Shown piece after piece: positions 36,144 to 43,110 of a DNA stretch of 43,110 nt; positions within the stretch are counted from its first letter, which is position 1; the number at the start of each line of letters is the position of its first letter. The stretch lies in contig CANESI010000022.1 of assembly GCA_947441065.1 (NCBI GenBank), forward strand, positions 1 through 43,110, given 5' to 3'. The stretch comes from Caulobacteraceae bacterium (lineage in GTDB: Bacteria > Pseudomonadota > Alphaproteobacteria > Caulobacterales > Caulobacteraceae). The notes under the pieces were generated by a model. The model was not told where the DNA came from. It saw nothing but the letters and a program-made list of their open reading frames with translations, and searched no databases. Made by a program: the position numbers and the translations under genes.

Positions 36144-36172
36144 TTCGTAGAATCAAAAGAGAGGGGCGTCAA
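36144..36172 (-). promoter_or_regulatory. Promoter of surface-protein gene 1
   Basis: On the minus strand: -35 TTGACG (36167-36172), 17-base spacer, -10 TACGAA (36144-36149). The same layout occurs before both paralogs, which supports it. Confidence 0.65.
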
Positions 36173-36280
36173 TACCTAAGGGTGTAAAATAGCTTTCGCT
36201 AACAATAGGTGTAACTATCGTTTTGGGACTCACAACAAAAAAACCACCGGACCAAGGTCACGGCGGCTTGCACAATCACG

Positions 36281-36312
36281 CAAAGAAAAAGGGGAGAGCC
36301 GAAGCTCTCCCC
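36281..36312 (-). terminator. Rho-independent terminator of surface-protein gene 2
   Basis: Hairpin GGGGAGAGC-CGAA-GCTCTCCCC in + orientation (36291-36312), read leftward as stem, TTCG tetraloop, stem, then TTTTTCTTTG. A strong intrinsic terminator, just after the stop at 36338, and identical in its hairpin to 38362-38383. Confidence 0.92.
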
Positions 36313-36337
36313 TTCTCTAGAGGGTATTTGGTTAGGC

Positions 36338-37702
36338 TTAGTCGGCCTGAGCGGTCGTGGTACCGCCACCGAGGCTCTGCTCGTTGATGACGCCAGCCGA
36401 AACCGAGCGCATCTTCGCCGTGACGCCAGTATCTGCCGCTTGGACCGTGATGCGAAGGTCAGCGCGACCGAAGTTACCGAAGCAGGCGTTGAGCGAAGCG
36501 CTGGTGATCAGCAGTTCACCCGAAGCGGGCAAGGTGCCGACGACGCAGGTGGTTTCGTCTGTGTCGTTCAACGAGTTCAGCAGAGCGACGGAAACGCCGG
36601 TGACTGCAGTTGCTGTACGGTTGCCCAGACGGATCGTGTAGGTGATGCCGTTCGTGCCATCGCCAACCCAAGCGGCGAAGAAGTTGGTGCCTTCCAGAGC
36701 TACCGAACCCAGTGGGATCGAAGCAAAGGTAGGAGCCGTGTAGCCAGCGCCCATTTCGACTTCGACGCCGAGCGAGTAGTCCGAAGCGTTACCGGCAACT
36801 GGCGTATCCTGTTGGGTCAGACCCACGGTCAGGGTTTGAGCCTGCAAGTCAGCCAAGTCACCAGCACCCAAGGTGAACACGTTGGTCGTGTCGTCGTCAG
36901 GTACCGTGCCGTTTGCGTCTGCATCAAACGAAGACACGTCGCCGGTCAAGGTCAGAACAGCAGCGGTCAGGTCCGTCGTTGCAGCGGCAACGCCGACAGC
37001 GCCAGCCGAGATCATGACGACATCGTCAACGTCTGTGCCGGTGTTGACGTCAAAGCCGATGCCGGTGCCGATGTTGGCGGTGGTCACACCAACCGAGAAG
37101 TCCTCAAAACCACTGGCGATGGTCAGGGTACGATCAACGGCGGTGCCGTCGAAGACAAAGGCTGGACGGTAGTCGATGATCTTCTTGGCTGCGATTGTGC
37201 CGCCGTCGACACTGGCGCCGTCAGCGGTGGTGATGCTGCCGCTGATCGACACGTCTGACTTGGCAACGCCGAGCTTCACGAGGTTGGTCAGGGTGGCTGA
37301 GGTCAGATAGAGACCCGAACCGACGGTCACGTTGAAGGAAATGCTGGACGCAGACACGGTGTTGACGCTGGAAACAACGTTCAAGCCGTTGACGGCCAAG
37401 CTAGCGGTCGTCACGCCGGCAGTGGTGAAGGTACCGCCGGTGATGTTGTAGGTGACGATGTAGTTGCCGGCCGAAATGGTCGTTGCAGTCGTTGGCGAGA
37501 TCACCAAGACCGACGTTGCCGTCGTGGCTGCGGTTGTGACGATTTCAGAAGCCAAGGTATAGGAGTCAACAGCCGTGCCAACTGCTGGTGCCAAGTCGCG
37601 GCCAGAGACAGTCGAGGTGTTGCTGATCGTTGCAGCGGAAGCCGCACCGGCCGACAGAGCGGAGACGGCAACGGCCGTCATCAAGATTTTCTTAATAGAC
37701 AT
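36338..37702 (-). CDS. Exported surface-type protein 2 of a three-paralog family
   Basis: Unrecognised family. The 454-residue protein starts with signal peptide MSIKKILMTAVAVSALSAG...ASA. It resembles protein 1 over its whole length: SYTLASE/PYTLAKE, YIVTYNITGGTFTT/YLVTFNITNGSFDT, IIDYRPAF.F/LVDYRDGMKF, TPVAGNASDY/TPVAGSESKY. The shared C-terminal domain has FFAAWVGDGTN, IRLGNRTA, Cys plus CFGNF, and VTAKMRSVS. The body is rich in Thr, Ala, Val and Asp with almost no Lys or Arg, so the mature protein is acidic, as for many extracellular beta-rich proteins (S-layer or fibre type). ATG 37702 has AGGGGG nine bases upstream. Confidence 0.8.
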   Translation of the reverse strand: MSIKKILMTAVAVSALSAGAASAATISNTSTVSGRDLAPAVGTAVDSYTLASEIVTTAATTATSVLVISPTTATTISAGNYIVTYNITGGTFTTAGVTTASLAVNGLNVVSSVNTVSASSISFNVTVGSGLYLTSATLTNLVKLGVAKSDVSISGSITTADGASVDGGTIAAKKIIDYRPAFVFDGTAVDRTLTIASGFEDFSVGVTTANIGTGIGFDVNTGTDVDDVVMISAGAVGVAAATTDLTAAVLTLTGDVSSFDADANGTVPDDDTTNVFTLGAGDLADLQAQTLTVGLTQQDTPVAGNASDYSLGVEVEMGAGYTAPTFASIPLGSVALEGTNFFAAWVGDGTNGITYTIRLGNRTATAVTGVSVALLNSLNDTDETTCVVGTLPASGELLITSASLNACFGNFGRADLRITVQAADTGVTAKMRSVSAGVINEQSLGGGTTTAQAD

Positions 37703-37797
37703 ATTAGTGATCCCCCTAGAGGTCCTTTGAGAGCCAGTTTGACGCCATGACGGTCGCAGCCTGTGCGTCAACACGACATCACATCTGCCCCCAAGGC
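37703..37797 (-). promoter_or_regulatory. Conserved 5' leader of surface-protein gene 2 (identical to leader 3)
   Basis: An approximately 95-base untranslated leader. Bases 37706-37809 are identical to 39960-40063 ahead of paralog 3. It contains an inverted repeat TTGACGC...GCGTCAA (37739-37771) that can form a 7-bp stem with a 19-base loop in the mRNA, followed by GGACCTCTAGGGGGATC as ribosome-binding region. Possible roles are mRNA stability or translational control; no known riboswitch class is recognised. Confidence 0.7.
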
Positions 37798-37803
37798 ACC
37801 CTC

Positions 37804-37832
37804 TGGATAGATTGGATAATTATAGCTGTCAA
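37804..37832 (-). promoter_or_regulatory. Promoter of surface-protein gene 2
   Basis: On the minus strand: -35 TTGACA (37827-37832), 17-base AT-rich spacer, -10 TATCCA (37804-37809). Consensus -35 and ideal spacing suggest strong sigma-70-type transcription; the -10 is moderate. Confidence 0.7.
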
Positions 37833-38352
37833 TACCGCAAACAGGTTCGTTGCCCGCGTAAAAACGCGGGGGCTTGTAGCTCCGGTAGTGTGTATCTTAA
37901 TTACATTGCCCAAATATCTTGGTCAATGCCCAATTTGGGTAGTTAGGACTATTATTGGGGCAAGAGAGCGGGGCACAGGGCCGCCTTGGCCGCCGGAGCG
38001 TCACGAAAGGATCACAGATTGTTAAGAAAGACGGCGCCTAGGCGGCGGGGCATCGCGTATTTTTTTATCATATCGGGGGGTTAGGCCGATGGGTCTGGGC
38101 GGCTGGGGCCGCTCTGATGGGGTGCTGATGGGCCCTGATAGGCCAGCGCAGGCGCAAACCCTGCCCTTTTGCGGGCCTTGGCCGGGGTTAGGCGGGGTGT
38201 AGGGAGATTGCGGGATGAGGTCGGGGCGCGGTGAAGGCGCAAGGCCCTGGCGTAAGCGCCCTTGGAACCGGAACTGAGTCGCAACCCACCCCCTAAAGGC
38301 ACCGCCCTAGGCCCATGACATTATAATAGGCGAGCGCCCCGCCCCTCCAGAC
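37833..38352. other. Gene-poor interval upstream of surface-protein gene 2
   Basis: About 520 bases with no supported gene. The left part (37833-38070) is AT-rich; the right part is GC-rich. A short perfect palindrome CGCCTAGGCG (38035-38044) precedes a run of seven T at about 38060, but its stem is too short to call a terminator. A 73-codon leftward frame (38081-38302) has low-complexity, Arg/Pro/Ser-rich content and no ribosome binding site, and is judged noncoding. Much longer than the corresponding spacers before paralogs 1 and 3. Confidence 0.5.
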
Positions 38353-38383
38353 AAAGAAAAAGGGGAGAGCCGAAGCTCTCCCC
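38353..38383 (-). terminator. Rho-independent terminator of surface-protein gene 3
   Basis: Same hairpin as at 36291-36312 (GGGGAGAGC, GAAG-type loop, GCTCTCCCC; 38362-38383), followed leftward by TTTTTCTTTG. Lies 34 bases after the stop of the gene ending at 38418. Confidence 0.92.
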
Positions 38384-38417
38384 TGATCCTTAGTGGTGGG
38401 TAGCTGGTAAGGGTGGG

Positions 38418-39956
38418 TTAGTTGAACGTACCAGCACCGAGCGACAGTTCCGAGACGTTCGTAGACGTCACATTGCGGGCCTTGGCGGTCAGAGAGGCCG
38501 CTGCCCCTTGAACCGTCACAACAACGTCACCGCGAGTGAAAGCGCCGAAGCAAGTCGTCAGATCTGCCGGGGCTAGAACGAGTTCACCAGCAGCAGCGAT
38601 GCTGCCGAGCTTCGCCAGTTTCGTAGATGTACAGAGTGCCCCAGCATCCGTTGCAGATACTGCACCGGTTGGAGACACCAAAGCCACGGTGACCGTACCG
38701 GTCGCTGCACCGCTATTGGACACACGGATGTAGGTTGCTGAGCTTGACAGCGAACCGCCAACCCAAGGCGCGGTGAAGGACGCGCCTTCAACACCGATGG
38801 TTTCAAGTGCACCAGTAACTGCGGCTGGCGTATTGAGTTGAGTGTTCGCTACCAGGTAAGGCGTGATGGTGGCTGTGAACGACTGAGCGGTAGGAATTGA
38901 CGTCGCATTTGTTGCATCGATGGCCACCGAGATATCGGCCTTACGAGCCGTGGAAGCCAACTTGGACACTACCGAAGGCGTGGCCGCTGCGACAGTAAAT
39001 GCCGAAGGGGTACCGCCGCCGTCAGCGGATAGAGAAGGCTTGATAACAGTGAAGTTGCTGGTTGTCGCGTTCAGTTGAACGTCAGCCGTGATGGTGGGAA
39101 GGGCACCAACAAGCATGTCCGCATATACAACGGAGCCGTGCGCACCAGAAGGAGCGCTTGCTGCCTTGTAGGTCACGGTACCGATCAGGTTATCGACGTT
39201 GGCATTATCTAGAATGGAAGTGTAGACGCCAAGGGTACCACCCAGAGCCAACCTCGTTGGTTTCGCAGCGGTATCAGCAGCGGTTTTCGCGGTCGCTACG
39301 GAAACAGTGTAGGGAGAGCCCGTAATCACGAGTGGGTGCGATACAGCAGTATCGTAAACCGCGTCTGTGGCCACAACCTTGAACGAGAATGTCCCGACCG
39401 CGGTTCCGACCGCACCCATCGTGATCGGAGCGTCGATAGACACGCCGGTCGGGGCGAGACCGGTTGTACAAGCCGTTGGAATGTTGAACACGCCAGTTAT
39501 GGAGCTGGTCCCAATTGCACCGCCAGCGACCAAGTTCACGTTTCCATCAACGCCAATCGCAGCTGCACAGGCGGCCGTATGACCGGTCAACTTGATTGTG
39601 GCTGGAGCGGTCTGGAATGTTGGAGCCCCGGTACCCGACAAAGTATATGTCACTGAGTAGTTCGTACCGCCCGCACCGGCGTAGAACTTTGCAACGCCGT
39701 CAGAAAGCAGGGCTGCTATTTTGTTATCATCGGCGGCAGTGGTTGTTTTCGCATTGGCTAGACCCGGGCCTGACGCAGCGATGATCGCTGTGCTAGCAAA
39801 AGCATAGCTGGTTGCGGTGACGCCTGAGGAGGCAGGGGTCAAGCTAATGTTCGAGACTTTCGCGCTTACGATGCTCGTCGTTGTAGCAGCGTTAGCCACA
39901 CCAGCCGTCAGAGCAGAAATGGCAACAGCTGCCATCAAGATTTTCTTCATATTCAT
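38418..39956 (-). CDS. Exported surface-type protein 3 of a three-paralog family
   Basis: Unrecognised family. The 512-residue protein has signal peptide MNMKKILMAAVAISALTAG...ANA and the same domain plan as proteins 1 and 2, but is clearly the most diverged: the N-terminal half has an extra Cys pair (TAACAAA and PTACTTG), and the C-terminal domain has FTAPWVGGS, IRVSNSG, then Cys, CFGAF and LTAKARNV. Composition is Ala/Thr/Ser/Val-rich and few residues are basic. The start at 39956 has AGGGGG nine bases upstream. Own promoter and own terminator, so monocistronic. Extracellular location is inferred from the signal peptide and the neighbouring T2SS. Confidence 0.78.
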   Translation of the reverse strand: MNMKKILMAAVAISALTAGVANAATTTSIVSAKVSNISLTPASSGVTATSYAFASTAIIAASGPGLANAKTTTAADDNKIAALLSDGVAKFYAGAGGTNYSVTYTLSGTGAPTFQTAPATIKLTGHTAACAAAIGVDGNVNLVAGGAIGTSSITGVFNIPTACTTGLAPTGVSIDAPITMGAVGTAVGTFSFKVVATDAVYDTAVSHPLVITGSPYTVSVATAKTAADTAAKPTRLALGGTLGVYTSILDNANVDNLIGTVTYKAASAPSGAHGSVVYADMLVGALPTITADVQLNATTSNFTVIKPSLSADGGGTPSAFTVAAATPSVVSKLASTARKADISVAIDATNATSIPTAQSFTATITPYLVANTQLNTPAAVTGALETIGVEGASFTAPWVGGSLSSSATYIRVSNSGAATGTVTVALVSPTGAVSATDAGALCTSTKLAKLGSIAAAGELVLAPADLTTCFGAFTRGDVVVTVQGAAASLTAKARNVTSTNVSELSLGAGTFN

Positions 39957-40051
39957 TTCAGTGATCCCCCTAGAGGTCCTTTGAGAGCCAGTTTGACGCC
40001 ATGACGGTCGCAGCCTGTGCGTCAACACGACATCACATCTGCCCCCAAGGC
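39957..40051 (-). promoter_or_regulatory. Conserved 5' leader of surface-protein gene 3
   Basis: About 95 untranslated bases, part of the 104-base block identical to that ahead of paralog 2. The 7-bp stem arms are 39993-39999 and 40019-40025 (TTGACGC/GCGTCAA). The ribosome-binding segment AGGGGG is nine bases before the ATG. Confidence 0.7.
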
Positions 40052-40057
40052 ACCCTC

Positions 40058-40086
40058 TGGATATATTCGATAATTATAGCTGTCAA
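40058..40086 (-). promoter_or_regulatory. Promoter of surface-protein gene 3
   Basis: On the minus strand: -35 TTGACA (40081-40086), 17-base spacer, -10 TATCCA (40058-40063). Differs from the promoter of paralog 2 by two bases, both in the spacer. Confidence 0.7.
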
Positions 40087-40162
40087 TGCCCAAGTTGTGG
40101 AGTTTGGCCCCACGAAGTGCATTAAGTCAGGGGTTTGACCGACTGATACAGGATATTGGGCG

Positions 40163-41059
40163 TCATTTGCGGCCCGTATTTTGGGCCTCTGGGGCCGATT
40201 TTTGCGACTCTGAGGCGGTGCCTAGGCTGTTTTCAGCCTGACTCTGGGGGGCAAAGGCCGGTTGTGGGGCTGATTTTTGCCCGCTGTTGAAAAAGATATG
40301 GCGACCGCTCTGGGCCAGGCGCTGCATCTGGCTGGACCATTTGGGTTGGACATAGTCGGCGTGGAAATGGTCGGCGCCGCTTGGGCCAGAGTTAAAGGGG
40401 GCGCCGGAGCGGCTGGCGGAGGCCAGCACCTCTTGGGCCACGGCTTGGGACCGCGCCCAGCTGGCCGGGTTGACAGGGCCGCCTTGACGATTGCCCTCGC
40501 AGGCAAAGCTGAACTGACAGCCCGGTCTATCCGCCCCTTGGAACACCACCGCACAGACCGAGGCGGGGTAGCGGCCACTGTTCACGCGGTTCATGACCAC
40601 TTGGGCGACGCCGACCTGGCCCTCGCGCGGCTCACCCCTGGCTTCATAATAGACCGCTTGGGTCAGGCATTCGAGCGGGGTTGTGCCGGGGCGAATCGGG
40701 CTGCGGGGGCCGGTGCTGGCCTTTTGGGCACTGCGGCCCCGCAGGAGGGCCATCTTGTGCTGGACGGTCCAGAACCCCTCGACCCGGGCGCGGTAGGCCT
40801 TGACCCGGTCTTCGAGCTCACCTTGCGAGGTCTGGTCGCCCGTTTGCGGGGGCGGGGCGGGTTGGCTGAGGAGCGAAGGCTGCGGCTCTCTATAGACGGG
40901 CGCGGCGCTGCGGGCGGCAAAGGCGATGGCCAGTCCGATGACAATGCCGATCAGGGCTAGGACCAGCATCGGTCCGGGGCCATGGTGCGGGCGTAGGGTT
41001 GGATCGGTTGGCAAAGGCTCATCCCTGCCCGGCGCGATGCCTCGGCTGTTGGGCTGCAT
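40163..41059 (-). CDS. SleB-type cell wall hydrolase
   Basis: A roughly 298-residue membrane-anchored hydrolase of the SleB/CwlJ (Hydrolase_2) family, which in proteobacteria cuts peptidoglycan. It has an N-terminal cytoplasmic tail, one membrane helix (MLVLALIGIVIGLAIAFAA), a short helical stalk and the catalytic domain: CLTQAVYYEARGEP with the conserved Glu, GQVGVAQVVMNRVNSGRYP, CQFSFACEG and HFHADYVQPKW. A Gln/Ser-rich C-terminal tail follows. The start is uncertain: ATG 41059 (MQPNSRG) is used, ATG 41092 and 41146 are alternatives; none has a good ribosome binding site. Upstream of the surface-protein genes on the same strand. Confidence 0.85.
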   Translation of the reverse strand: MQPNSRGIAPGRDEPLPTDPTLRPHHGPGPMLVLALIGIVIGLAIAFAARSAAPVYREPQPSLLSQPAPPPQTGDQTSQGELEDRVKAYRARVEGFWTVQHKMALLRGRSAQKASTGPRSPIRPGTTPLECLTQAVYYEARGEPREGQVGVAQVVMNRVNSGRYPASVCAVVFQGADRPGCQFSFACEGNRQGGPVNPASWARSQAVAQEVLASASRSGAPFNSGPSGADHFHADYVQPKWSSQMQRLAQSGRHIFFNSGQKSAPQPAFAPQSQAENSLGTASESQKSAPEAQNTGRK

Positions 41060-41284
41060 TAGAAAGATAGAGGCTCTGGCGTCAATGGGCATGGAGGGGG
41101 AGTGTGTTATGCCGAAAAGGGCGGTGCCCCACGCTTGGGTGCCCATTTTCTGAGCAGCGCGCAATCGGGTCAGACATACTGAAACGCGATTCAGTGTTTA
41201 CAAAAACGTCTTATAATAAAAGTTGCGTTTCGAATAATAATCGATATGAAACCGCTCAATATGGGCACGTTATGACGGACTAAG
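41060..41284. other. Divergent intergenic region upstream of the cell wall hydrolase
   Basis: Contains possible alternative upstream starts of the hydrolase (to 41164) and an AT-rich stretch (about 41175-41280) that should hold promoters for the hydrolase and the small unknown gene. No clear motif could be assigned by eye. Confidence 0.4.
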
Positions 41285-41662
41285 ATGATGAACCAGCTGG
41301 TATCAGATAATATCTTGGTCTTCGATCTTGATGGCTGGCATGAGGATGGCTGGTGCCACCGCCTCTTGCGCGGCCGGGCCAAGATCACCGGTCCGGGTGC
41401 AAGATTCTATGCTGAAATCTGGATCAAGGGTGAGCCAGGCAATGATCGCACAACGGCGGCGTCCTTGTCGGTTGATACGGGCGCGCCGACCATTGTCGAT
41501 ATTCACCGGGATGTTCCCACCGTGCTCGAGGTGGATTTGGGGCCGGATGCTGCGCCTGGGCAGGATTTTACCTTCAGGCTCTATTGCGAAAATCTCTTGG
41601 TCCCGACGGGCGGTGATGCGCGGCAACTGTCCTTTGTCTTGATGCGGATGGGCGTTCGATAA
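41285..41662 (+). CDS. Small protein of unknown function (125 residues)
   Basis: No family recognised. The 125-residue product has no signal peptide or membrane segment. It is rich in beta-strand-like alternation (NILVFDLDGWHEDGW, ARFYAEIWIKG, FTFRLYCENLLV), suggesting a single beta-sandwich or jelly-roll domain. Two Cys (in WCHR and LYCEN) are present. It stands alone, divergent from the hydrolase and 123 bases before the sulfotransferase-coiled-coil gene; beta-sandwich domains of this size occur as accessory domains of glycan enzymes, but that link is only suggestive. Coding potential is supported by codon use and conserved-looking composition. Confidence 0.62.
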   Translation: MMNQLVSDNILVFDLDGWHEDGWCHRLLRGRAKITGPGARFYAEIWIKGEPGNDRTTAASLSVDTGAPTIVDIHRDVPTVLEVDLGPDAAPGQDFTFRLYCENLLVPTGGDARQLSFVLMRMGVR

Positions 41663-41785
41663 AGATAACTACCGAATCAGAAGGTTAGGGCGATCCTAGG
41701 TCGCTGGTTGCATCCTTAAGACAGTCTCTGGTAAGCGTCTCTGCGCACGGGCCCTTTTGGGCTCGACATATTGGTTAGTTGATTG

Positions 41786-43110
41786 ATGGCAATGGCAGAG
41801 GGTCCGCGCAAGAAGATCGCGTTGGTGGTTGTGGGCATGCATCGCTCCGGCACCTCGGCGATGGCGCGTCTCTTGTCCCTGTCGGGCGCGGCCCTGCCGT
41901 CGGACCTGATGGCGGCGGGCATCGACAATCCCACCGGCTTTTGGGAATCGACCGATGTGGCGCGGATCAATGACCAGATCTTGGCCCATTATGGCTCGGC
42001 CTGGGATGACGTCTTTTCCGGAGCTCAGCAGCCCTTTGCTAATGAGATTGATGAGACGCTGGTGGCCGAGGCGGCGGCGGCGATCAACCAGCTCTATGGC
42101 CCTGCGCCCCTGATTGTTCTGAAGGACCCGCGCGTGTCGGTGCTCGGCCGGTTCTGGCGCGCGGCGTTGGAACAGGCGGGCTATAGGCCACGCTATGTGG
42201 TGATGGTGCGCAATCCGCTTGAGGTCGCGGCCTCGCTGGCCAAGCGTAATGGTTTTTCACGCGAAAAATCGCTGCTGCTCTGGTCGAGCTATATGATTGC
42301 CGCCGAGCGCGATACGCGGGACGCGCCGCGGGTCTTTGTGTCCTATGATCATCTGCTCGGTGACTGGCGGGCCAATCTGAGCCGGATTGAGCGGGAGTTG
42401 GGCGTGACCCTGCCCGGTCGCACCTCGACGGCGTCAGTGGAGGCGGACCGGTTCTTGACGAGCGAGCTGCGCCATCATGTCGAGCGCGTGCCGCTGGAGG
42501 CCCACAGTTCGGTCTGGGCTCCGGCCAAGAGCCTGCATGCTTGGTTCACGGCGGCGGCTGAGGGGGAAACCCCGCCCAATCTTGCGCCCGAACAGGTCGA
42601 GGAGGAGCTGAGCGACCTGCGCGATCTATTCGGTCCGATCTTGGCCGAGGCGCAGATGACGGTGCAGGAGCAGGTTGCGGTGATTGCGACCTTGCGGGCC
42701 GACAATGAGCGCGAACGCCAAGAGGCTCTCGCAATCTTGGAACAACAGCGCCGCGAAGGCCTAGAGGCCTTGGCGTTCGTGGAACAACAGCGCCGTGACG
42801 ATCAAGAGGCCCTCGCCGTGATCGAGCAGCAGCGCCAACAGGACGCCGCCCAATTTGCCGTCGAGCGGGATATGAGGCTGGCCGATCTTCACCGGCTTGA
42901 ACGCGAAGAGCGCGAGGTGCGCGACCAGTTTGAGGGCTTCCTTGCGGAAACCAATGCCGCCCTCGAACAGCGCGATATCTTGCTCGTTCAGGCCCGCAAG
43001 CGGTGGCTTGATGACGAGCAAGTGGCTCGGGACGAACTGGAAGCCTTCAAAAATAATATTGAACAGGCCCTCAGTGAGCGGGACATGTCGCTCGTCCGGG
43101 CCCGTAAGCA
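41786..43110 (+). CDS. Sulfotransferase domain protein with coiled-coil extension (3' end outside window)
   Basis: The frame is open to the window end (441 complete codons visible). Residues 1 to about 210 are a sulfotransferase-like P-loop domain: VVGMHRSGTSAMARLLSLSG (phosphosulfate loop), GFWESTDVARINDQIL, VLKDPRVSVLGRFW and VVMVRNPLEVAASLAKRNG (3'-phosphate loop). This matches the small sulfotransferase at 33737-34447. From about 280 onward the protein is a long Gln/Glu/Arg-rich coiled coil, including three 14-residue repeats. Such long coils in this context often lead to a C-terminal glycosyltransferase or other domain, which cannot be seen here. ATG 41786 or 41792 is the start. Confidence 0.82.
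   Translation, partial: MAMAEGPRKKIALVVVGMHRSGTSAMARLLSLSGAALPSDLMAAGIDNPTGFWESTDVARINDQILAHYGSAWDDVFSGAQQPFANEIDETLVAEAAAAINQLYGPAPLIVLKDPRVSVLGRFWRAALEQAGYRPRYVVMVRNPLEVAASLAKRNGFSREKSLLLWSSYMIAAERDTRDAPRVFVSYDHLLGDWRANLSRIERELGVTLPGRTSTASVEADRFLTSELRHHVERVPLEAHSSVWAPAKSLHAWFTAAAEGETPPNLAPEQVEEELSDLRDLFGPILAEAQMTVQEQVAVIATLRADNERERQEALAILEQQRREGLEALAFVEQQRRDDQEALAVIEQQRQQDAAQFAVERDMRLADLHRLEREEREVRDQFEGFLAETNAALEQRDILLVQARKRWLDDEQVARDELEAFKNNIEQALSERDMSLVRARK
42722..42847 (+). repeat. Three tandem 42-bp (14-residue) coiled-coil repeats
   Basis: Units 42722-42763, 42764-42805 and 42806-42847 encode EALAILEQQRREGL, EALAFVEQQRRDDQ and EALAVIEQQRQQDA. Fourteen residues are two heptads, so the units extend a coiled coil without breaking register. 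Nucleotide similarity among units points to recent tandem duplication. Confidence 0.85.

Noticed and set aside
38081-38302. 73-codon leftward open frame between surface genes 2 and 3
   Set aside because: Arg/Pro/Ser-rich low-complexity product, no ribosome binding site, no recognisable family; looks like chance openness in GC-rich noncoding DNA.
39957-40028. N-terminal extension of surface protein 3 (and equal ones of 1 and 2) through the leader
   Set aside because: The open frame exists because the leader DNA is conserved. The signal peptide and an AGGGGG ribosome binding site at constant spacing place the start at the MxMKK/MSIKK codon in all three.
1-43110. tRNA, rRNA, integrase, transposase or phage genes
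   Set aside because: None could be recognised on either strand by reading; a tRNAscan/Infernal run would be needed to exclude small RNAs formally.

Overview
The window looks like a chromosomal segment of a GC-rich alphaproteobacterium, most likely from the Caulobacterales/Hyphomonadales side of the class. This is inferred from the dnaX-recR-rmuC-def start, codon use, Zn-finger and housekeeping gene variants, Caulobacterales-style intergenic repeats and a full type II secretion locus. The species cannot be named from the sequence.

Layout. 1-3.3 kb: DNA maintenance and translation genes (3' end of dnaX, recR, rmuC, def). 3.3-3.7 kb: a cluster of palindromic intergenic repeats. 3.7-7.8 kb: a TesB-like thioesterase, a membrane acyltransferase, an SDR oxidoreductase, a crotonase-family enzyme and a Tat-exported MsrB. 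7.8-16.5 kb: nucleotide-sugar supply, with rmlBCDA for dTDP-L-rhamnose and an AGE-type isomerase plus manC and manB/pgm for GDP-mannose, then an Fe-alcohol dehydrogenase. 16.6-20.3 kb: a fused double-ATPase ABC protein, threonine ammonia-lyase and an FKBP lipoprotein.

20.4-31.6 kb is a type II secretion system (T2SS) in four strand-alternating blocks: gspE-F-prepilin peptidase-gspI (+), gspD-C-M (-), gspG-H (+) and gspJ-K-L (-). Both convergent junctions (gspI/gspD and gspH/gspL) overlap at their 3' ends. The gspJKL block is coupled by a stop/start overlap to a glycan operon (sulfotransferase, family 2 glycosyltransferase, fused heptose-phosphate nucleotidyltransferase/GmhB phosphatase).

Upstream on the same strand (34.5-40.1 kb) are three paralogous exported proteins of about 450-510 residues with no recognised family. 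Each has its own TTGAC promoter, a long conserved 5' leader with a stem-loop, and a strong terminator. Further on are a SleB-type cell wall hydrolase, a small unknown protein, and a second sulfotransferase with a repeat-containing coiled coil that runs off the window.

Working model (inference): the three paralogs are abundant surface or extracellular proteins exported through the SecYEG-T2SS route. The nearby rhamnose, mannose, heptose, glycosyltransferase and sulfotransferase genes would build or decorate the glycan they carry or sit on. This secretion-glycan-surface-protein module is the best candidate here for an undescribed system.
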